A stretch of DNA of 64,000 bases from an uncultured Kocuria sp. (lineage in GTDB: Bacteria > Actinomycetota > Actinomycetes > Actinomycetales > Micrococcaceae), in NCBI RefSeq assembly GCF_947500125.1, contig NZ_CANMRA010000007.1, forward strand, positions 1-64,000, written 5' to 3'. A program made the position numbers and the translations under genes. Below, piece after piece: positions 59,228 through 64,000 of the stretch. Within the stretch, counting starts at the first letter, position 1. Each line of letters starts with the position of its first letter. A model generated the notes under the pieces. It was given only the letters and a program-made list of their open reading frames with translations. It did not search any database and was not told the DNA's origin.

Positions 59228-59599
59228 ATGAGCCTGTGGCGCTCAGAGCGCGGAGCCGCTGCCGTGGAGTTTGCTCTCGTCGTACCGATCCTTCTGGCCC
59301 TGGTGCTCGGGATCATGGAATTCGGCCGAGCCTACAACGCGCAGATCAGCCTCACCCACGCAGCCCGCGAAACGGCGCGCACCATGGCGATCACCAACGT
59401 GTGGACAGATGCCGTGACCCACGGTGTGGGCGCAGCTCCCTCGCTCGATCTCGAAAGCGGCGACTTCACACCCTCACTGACGACCTGCACCCCGGGACAG
59501 CAGATCCAGGTCACGGTGACGCAGAACCTCCAGACCATCACCGGCATCGCCGACGACCTGACACTCACCGGAAAGGCGGCCATGCGATGCGGCGGCTGA
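59228..59599 (+). CDS. tadE: TadE-like minor pseudopilin
   Basis: 123 residues. RSERGAAAVEFALVVPILLALVLGIMEFGRAYN at the N-terminus: cleavage after Gly9 would place Glu at +5, followed by a hydrophobic helix. TadE pseudopilins are processed by TadV and prime or anchor the pilus. ATG with AAGGACACC upstream. Its end overlaps the next gene by 13 bases. Confidence 0.9.
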   Translation: MSLWRSERGAAAVEFALVVPILLALVLGIMEFGRAYNAQISLTHAARETARTMAITNVWTDAVTHGVGAAPSLDLESGDFTPSLTTCTPGQQIQVTVTQNLQTITGIADDLTLTGKAAMRCGG

Positions 59600-60603
59600 T
59601 CAATCGTCTTCGGAGCGCCCGGGCCATCCACCGGGCGAACAATGAGCGCGGCGCCGTGGCGGTCATCACGGCGGTCTCTCTCGTCGTTCTCCTCGGCTTC
59701 GCGGCCATCTCCATCGACGTGGGGATGCTGTACCAGGAGCGCGCCGAGCTGCAGTCGGGGGCGGACGCCTCTGCGCTGGCCATCGCCCAGGACTGCGCGG
59801 TGGGGCGGCTCGCTTGCGACACGCCGACCGACAGCGCCCAGGACCTTGCGGACGCCAACGCCACGGACGACGCGGCCGCGGTCGCCGAGGCCACCGTTGA
59901 CAAGGCCGCGCAACAGGTCGACGTGCGGCTCGCCACCGGCGACGAGTCCGGGGTCGGTTCACTGTCCCTCGCCTTCGCCCGTGTCCTCGGGCACGACTCC
60001 GCAACCGTGGGCGCCTCCTCGGGGGCGCAGTGGGGCGCGGTCAAGAAGGGTCCCGCCCAGCTGTCGATCGCCTTTGCCCAGTGCGAGGTCGACGCGAAGT
60101 TCGATGCCGGGCCTGTCGTGATCGGGATGCAGGACAACAAGAACTCACAGGCGTGCCCATCCGGCACGAGTGGCTCAGCGGGAGGCTTCGGCTGGTACAA
60201 GCTCGCCAAGAACGACAGCGACCCTGCCTGCGGAGCGACGGTGGCCGTCTCCGTCGTCGTGGCCGCGGACACCGGCGCCAATCTGCCGAGCCTGTGCGAC
60301 GAGATCCTGGCCCAGATCAAGAGCGGGGCACTCGACAACATCCTGCTTTTTCCCGTCTACAACACCGTCACCGGCAGCGGAGCCGGCGCCGAGTACACCA
60401 TCACGTCCTGGGTCGCCTTCGAGGTGCTGGGATGGAAGTTCACCAGCAACGAGGAGCACAACTTCCCCGTCTGCACCACCGGCGCCCAGTCCTGCAACAA
60501 GGGCATCTATGGCCAGTTCGTCGAGTACGTCACGCTCGACGACTACGAGCTGTCCCAGCAGCCGCCGTCCAACGGACTCGCCGTGGTCCAGCTCACCGAC
60601 TGA
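59587..60603 (+). CDS. tadG: TadG-like pilus assembly protein
   Basis: 338 residues from ATG at 59587, read in another frame inside the last codons of tadE. NNERGAVAVITAVSLVVLLGFAAISIDVGMLYQERAELQSGADASALAIAQDCA is the Tad-domain N-terminus: a membrane anchor followed by the quasi-conserved Asp and helical stretch. The rest is extracellular with six or more cysteines (CEVDAKF, ACPSG, DPACGA, PSLCDEI, FPVCTTGAQSCNKG), likely in disulfides. No von Willebrand domain is apparent. Typical neighbours support the call. Confidence 0.85.
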   Translation: MRRLINRLRSARAIHRANNERGAVAVITAVSLVVLLGFAAISIDVGMLYQERAELQSGADASALAIAQDCAVGRLACDTPTDSAQDLADANATDDAAAVAEATVDKAAQQVDVRLATGDESGVGSLSLAFARVLGHDSATVGASSGAQWGAVKKGPAQLSIAFAQCEVDAKFDAGPVVIGMQDNKNSQACPSGTSGSAGGFGWYKLAKNDSDPACGATVAVSVVVAADTGANLPSLCDEILAQIKSGALDNILLFPVYNTVTGSGAGAEYTITSWVAFEVLGWKFTSNEEHNFPVCTTGAQSCNKGIYGQFVEYVTLDDYELSQQPPSNGLAVVQLTD

Positions 60604-60648
60604 CAACCCTGTTCTCTCCACCACTCACCTCGTGAGGATGACTCTCCC

Positions 60649-61389
60649 GTGAAGATCCGTATCATCGCCGGCGCCGTGATGGCACTCCTGGCCCTCGCCG
60701 GCCTGGCCATCATCAGCACCTATGTCGGCACCGCCGACGCCCGCGCACTGGAGGACCAGGAACCGCGCGAGGTCTACCTCGTCACCGCTCCCATCCTCGA
60801 GGGCACCCCCGTGGAGGAGTTCGGGGAGTCCGTTACGCTGCACACCGTGCCGGCCGCGATCGTGCCCGAAGGCGCCGTCACAGAGCTCGGGAAGCACTCC
60901 GGCTCGGTGGCCGGGGTGGACCTGCAGCCGGGCGAGCAGCTGCTCGACTCGCGGCTCGTGGATCCCCAGGCACTCGAGGAGCCGGGCACCGTCCCGGTGC
61001 CCGAGGGACTCCAAGAGGTCACCATCCAGCTCGACGCGCCTCGCGTGGTCGGGGGCCAGCTGGCCGCCGGGGACACCGTCGGCTTCTTCGTCTCCTTCGA
61101 GGGAGAAGAGGGGCGGGAATCGAAGACGGCGAAGGACCTGCACAAGGTCCTGGTTACCTCGGTGCAGGGCGCGCCGAGCTCGGCCGCCCCGGTCGAGGAG
61201 GGCGCGGGGACCGCCGCAAACGAGACTCCGGCGGTGCCCGAAGGGTCCATGCTGGTCACGTTCGCCGTGAACGCCGACACCGCAGAGAAGATCGTCTACG
61301 CCTCCGAGTTCGGCCGCATCTGGCTCTCCCTGGAACCGGAGGACGCCGAGGAGAACGACAACGGCGCCACGAGGGGTGATTTCGAATGA
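60649..61389 (+). CDS. cpaB: CpaB/RcpC pilus assembly protein (SAF domain)
   Basis: 246 residues. N-terminal signal anchor (RIIAGAVMALLALAGLAIISTYVGTADARAL), then an SAF domain (VYLVTAPILEGTPVEEFGESVTLHTVPAAIVPEGAV, LQPGEQLLDSRLVDP) and a strand-rich region. In Tad systems CpaB/RcpC is periplasmic or cell-wall-linked and may contact pilin glycans. GTG start at 60649; stop overlaps the next ATG by four bases. Confidence 0.88.
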   Translation: MKIRIIAGAVMALLALAGLAIISTYVGTADARALEDQEPREVYLVTAPILEGTPVEEFGESVTLHTVPAAIVPEGAVTELGKHSGSVAGVDLQPGEQLLDSRLVDPQALEEPGTVPVPEGLQEVTIQLDAPRVVGGQLAAGDTVGFFVSFEGEEGRESKTAKDLHKVLVTSVQGAPSSAAPVEEGAGTAANETPAVPEGSMLVTFAVNADTAEKIVYASEFGRIWLSLEPEDAEENDNGATRGDFE

Positions 61390-62615
61390 GCCGCATTCTG
61401 CTGGTGACCGGTGATCCCGAGTACGACGCGCGGTTCCGCAAGGCCGTCCAGGGGCGGCTCCCGGGCGAGGTGCAGACCGTGATCGATCCCGCCCTGCCGG
61501 CCACCCCGGACCAGGTGCTGGGGCGTTCCGTGGGCAAGATGCCCACCGTGGTCGTCTTCGGCCCGGGGTTGGATCCCCACGCTGCCATGCGACTCGCGGG
61601 CGTGTTCGACATCCAGCGTCCTGAGATCTCCCTCGTGCTGGTCGTGCCGTCCGACATGTCCCTCGCCATCGCGGCGCTGCGGGCCGGCTTCCGCGACGTC
61701 CTCGACCAGGCCGCCGACCCCGACGGCATCCTGGGGGTGCTGAGCCGGGTCTGCGACGCGGCCGACTCGCGGCGCCGTGCGGTGCCCCACGGATCCCTTC
61801 CCAGCGGAGCGCCGCACGTCGATCCGCCCGCACCCCGTGACGACAGCCGCGTCATCGTCGTCACCTCTCCCAAAGGCGGGGTCGGCAAGACGACCATCGC
61901 CACCAACCTGGCCGTGGGTCTGGGCGCCATCGCTCCGATGAACACCGTGATCGTGGACCTGGACGTCCAGTTCGGCGACGTGGCGACCGCGCTGCGCCTG
62001 GCGCCGGACCACTCGCTCACGGACGCCGTCACCGGTCCCGCCGTCGACGACGCCCTGGTCCTCAAGACGTTCCTCACGGTCCACCCCGCCTCGATCTACG
62101 CCTTGTGCACGCCGGCCAACCCGGCCGAGGGCGACCTGATCGGCGCGGCCCAGATCAGTCACCTGCTCGACCAGCTCTCCGGCCAGTTCCAGTACGTCGT
62201 CGTCGACACGGCCCCGGGGATGGGCGAGCACGCTCTGGCCGCCCTCGAGGCGGCCACCGACACCGTGTTCGTCACCGGCATGGACGTCCCGGGTGTCCGA
62301 GGGCTGCGCAAGGAGCTGGACCTGCTCGGCGAACTGGATCTGGTGCCCGAGAAGGTCACGGTCGTGGTCAACGCCGCCGACCGCAGCACCGGGCTGTCCA
62401 TGCAGGACATCGAGGCCACGCTCAGGGCGCCGGTGGACCACGTGGTGCCACGCACACGAATGGCCGCCTACGCCACGAACCGCGGGGAACCCCTGCTGCA
62501 GCACGCCCCGAAGGACAAGGCCGCGCGGCAGCTGCGGGCCCTCGTGGACTCGTTCGCCCCCGACCGCCCCGCGCCCCGCCGGGGCATCCACCGGAAGGCT
62601 CTGGTCCGCTCATGA
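61386..62615 (+). CDS. cpaE: CpaE/TadZ localisation ATPase
   Basis: 409 residues. Receiver-like N-terminal domain without a proper phosphoacceptor (SRILLVTGDPEYDARFRKAV... VVPSDMSLAIAALRAGFRDVLDQAADP) and a ParA/MinD ATPase: VVTSPKGGVGKTTIATNLAVGLG (deviant Walker A, about residue 160), VDLDVQFGDVATAL and VVVDTAPGMGEHALAALEAA. TadZ proteins place the pilus machine at the pole. ATG at 61386 overlaps the cpaB stop; tadA overlaps its stop. Confidence 0.9.
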   Translation: MSRILLVTGDPEYDARFRKAVQGRLPGEVQTVIDPALPATPDQVLGRSVGKMPTVVVFGPGLDPHAAMRLAGVFDIQRPEISLVLVVPSDMSLAIAALRAGFRDVLDQAADPDGILGVLSRVCDAADSRRRAVPHGSLPSGAPHVDPPAPRDDSRVIVVTSPKGGVGKTTIATNLAVGLGAIAPMNTVIVDLDVQFGDVATALRLAPDHSLTDAVTGPAVDDALVLKTFLTVHPASIYALCTPANPAEGDLIGAAQISHLLDQLSGQFQYVVVDTAPGMGEHALAALEAATDTVFVTGMDVPGVRGLRKELDLLGELDLVPEKVTVVVNAADRSTGLSMQDIEATLRAPVDHVVPRTRMAAYATNRGEPLLQHAPKDKAARQLRALVDSFAPDRPAPRRGIHRKALVRS

Positions 62616-64000
62616 ACCTCACAGAACGCCTTGCCGCCGCGCGCGGAGAAACGCTCCACGCACCGGCCGAGCCCACCGACGTCCATGTTGCCGATGTACT
62701 GCCGTATGACATGGATTCCGTCGAGATCTCCGAGCCCGGACTCCCTGAGGCCTGGGACGATCCGGCGGCCGACGCCTCCGTCTCGGATCTCGAGACACCG
62801 GTCTTCTCCGCCGCCGCGCCGGCCGATCCCGCGCCGCGGGTGCAGGCGGGGAAGTTCGATGCGCTCGCCGGGCTCAAGCAGCGCGTCAAGCAGGAGCTGC
62901 TCGACCGCATCGGTTCGCGCCAGTCCGACTCCAGCCTCTCCGACAAGCAGATCAAGGACTTCGCGACGAAGGAGCTGACCCGCATCGTCGCCGAGGAGCA
63001 GGTGCCGATGTCCTCCGAGGAGCGGATCCGGTTGATCCGCTCCGTCAGCGACGACGTGCTCGGCTACGGCCCGCTCCAGGTGCTGCTGGACGACGACACC
63101 GTCACCGAGATCATGGTCAACGGACCCGACCAGATCTTCGTGGAGCAGAAGGGGAAGGTCACGCTCGCGGACGCGACGTTCGCCACCGAGCAAGACCTGC
63201 GCCACGTGATCGAGAAGATCGTCACCCAGGTGGGCCGGCGCATCGACGAGTCGTCGCCCCTCGTCGACGCTCGCCTGCCCGACGGCTCGCGTGTCAACGC
63301 GGTGATTCCGCCGCTGGCGGTCAAGGGCTCCTCGCTGACCATCCGGAAGTTCGCCAAGGACCCGTTGACCATCGAGGACCTCATCCGCTTTGGCTCGGTG
63401 TCCCCGCAGATGGCCGACTTGCTCCGTGCCTGCGTGGAGGCGCACCTGAACATCCTGGTCGCGGGCGGAACCGGTACGGGCAAGACCACGATGCTCAACG
63501 TTGTCTCCTCCTTCATCCCGCACGGAGAGCGCATCGTGACGATCGAGGACGCCGTGGAGCTGCAGCTGCAGCAGGAGCACGTGGTCCAGCTCGAGTCCCG
63601 CCCCGCCAACATCGAGGGCAAGGGGGAGATCTCGATCCGGGACCTCCTGAAGAACTCGCTGCGCATGCGGCCCGACCGGATCGTGGTGGGGGAGTGCCGT
63701 GGGGGCGAGGCCTTGGACATGCTCCAGGCCATGAACACCGGCCACGACGGATCCCTGTCCACCATCCACGCCAACTCTCCGCGCGACACCATCTCGCGGC
63801 TCGAGACCCTGGTCATGATGGCCGGCATGGACCTGCCGCAGCGGGCCATCCGGGAGCAGATCGCCTCGGCCATCCACCTGGTGGTACAGCTCTCCCGTCT
63901 CCGGGACGGTACCCGTCGCGTCACCCACATCACCGAGATCCAGGGCATGGAGGGAGAGACCGTGACGCTGCAGGACGCCTTTCTCTTCGACTGGGACGCG
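62612..64000 (+). CDS. tadA: TadA/CpaF secretion ATPase (cut by the window end)
   Basis: First 463 residues; the stop lies beyond base 64000. Hexameric ATPase that powers pilus extension and retraction. The first ~75 residues are acidic and disordered. Then LLDDDTVTEIMVNGPDQIFVEQKGKV, Walker A LVAGGTGTGKTTMLNVVSSF (about residue 288), the Asp-box region IVTIEDAVELQL, Walker B RPDRIVVGECRGGEALDMLQAMNTGHDGSLSTIHAN with the His box. Complete to near the expected C-terminus. ATGA overlap with cpaE. TadB and TadC would be expected next. Confidence 0.95.
   Translation, partial: MNLTERLAAARGETLHAPAEPTDVHVADVLPYDMDSVEISEPGLPEAWDDPAADASVSDLETPVFSAAAPADPAPRVQAGKFDALAGLKQRVKQELLDRIGSRQSDSSLSDKQIKDFATKELTRIVAEEQVPMSSEERIRLIRSVSDDVLGYGPLQVLLDDDTVTEIMVNGPDQIFVEQKGKVTLADATFATEQDLRHVIEKIVTQVGRRIDESSPLVDARLPDGSRVNAVIPPLAVKGSSLTIRKFAKDPLTIEDLIRFGSVSPQMADLLRACVEAHLNILVAGGTGTGKTTMLNVVSSFIPHGERIVTIEDAVELQLQQEHVVQLESRPANIEGKGEISIRDLLKNSLRMRPDRIVVGECRGGEALDMLQAMNTGHDGSLSTIHANSPRDTISRLETLVMMAGMDLPQRAIREQIASAIHLVVQLSRLRDGTRRVTHITEIQGMEGETVTLQDAFLFDWDA

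Overview
The window is very GC-rich, densely packed DNA from a high-GC Gram-positive bacterium. A Kocuria- or Arthrobacter-like member of the Micrococcaceae is the best guess. This is inferred from gene content (polyphosphate glucokinase, a DUF3073 protein, HspR/SigH-type control of clpB, RNase J, an actinobacterial Tad pilus locus), frequent GTG/TTG starts and several promoters of the form TANNNT-N6/7-RTG that suggest leaderless mRNAs. It reads as ordinary chromosome with no phage, transposon, CRISPR, tRNA or rRNA. A possible gene start cut by the left edge is the only hint of a mobile element.

Layout. 0.4-9.2 kb: DEAD-box helicase, two coupled HAD phosphatases, small housekeeping genes, an acyltransferase, a CDP-alcohol phosphatidyltransferase and polyphosphate glucokinase. 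9.5-18.2 kb: a small unknown gene, a possible small RNA behind a perfect CRP/GlxR site, a MerR regulator with a SulP transporter, RNase J, RNase Z, a CapA protein and an MFS exporter. 18.5-23.7 kb: a GntR regulator and a three-gene operon (FAD oxidase, 2-oxoadipate dioxygenase/decarboxylase, aminoadipate-semialdehyde dehydrogenase) that fits lysine/pipecolate breakdown. 23.9-27.9 kb: hemerythrin, clpB under a stress promoter, DUF3073. 28-35.2 kb: purine synthesis as two divergent operons (asparaginase-SCP-membrane protein-purF-purM, and purD-purC).

35.4-38.4 kb: a compact signalling unit. A 51-residue secreted peptide ending in a Cys-flanked aromatic octapeptide lies directly upstream of a histidine kinase, with an ATL DNA-repair gene at the end of that operon. 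A LuxR-type response regulator is divergent, and a structured RNA with C6 loops (6C-like) follows it. 38.5-48.3 kb: L-lactate use (LldR-type regulator, LctP permease, LutABC, three matching operators) next to pyruvate carboxylase. 48.3-53.5 kb: CHY zinc finger and a biotin module (ECF transporter BioMNY with an acyl-CoA ligase and a thiolase-like protein). 53.5-57.7 kb: CGNR regulator, glycosyltransferase and a 605-residue unknown membrane protein. 57.9-64.0 kb: Tad/Flp pilus locus (prepilin peptidase, Flp pilin, TadE, TadG, CpaB, CpaE/TadZ, TadA), running off the right edge.

The most interesting proposal is that the peptide/kinase/regulator unit, the 6C-like RNA and the Tad pilus form one system. 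The response-regulator promoter and the flp promoter share a 15-mer and a 10-mer. The flp promoter and the region before the RNA share a third 19-bp element (16/19 identical). This is a hypothesis from sequence only.
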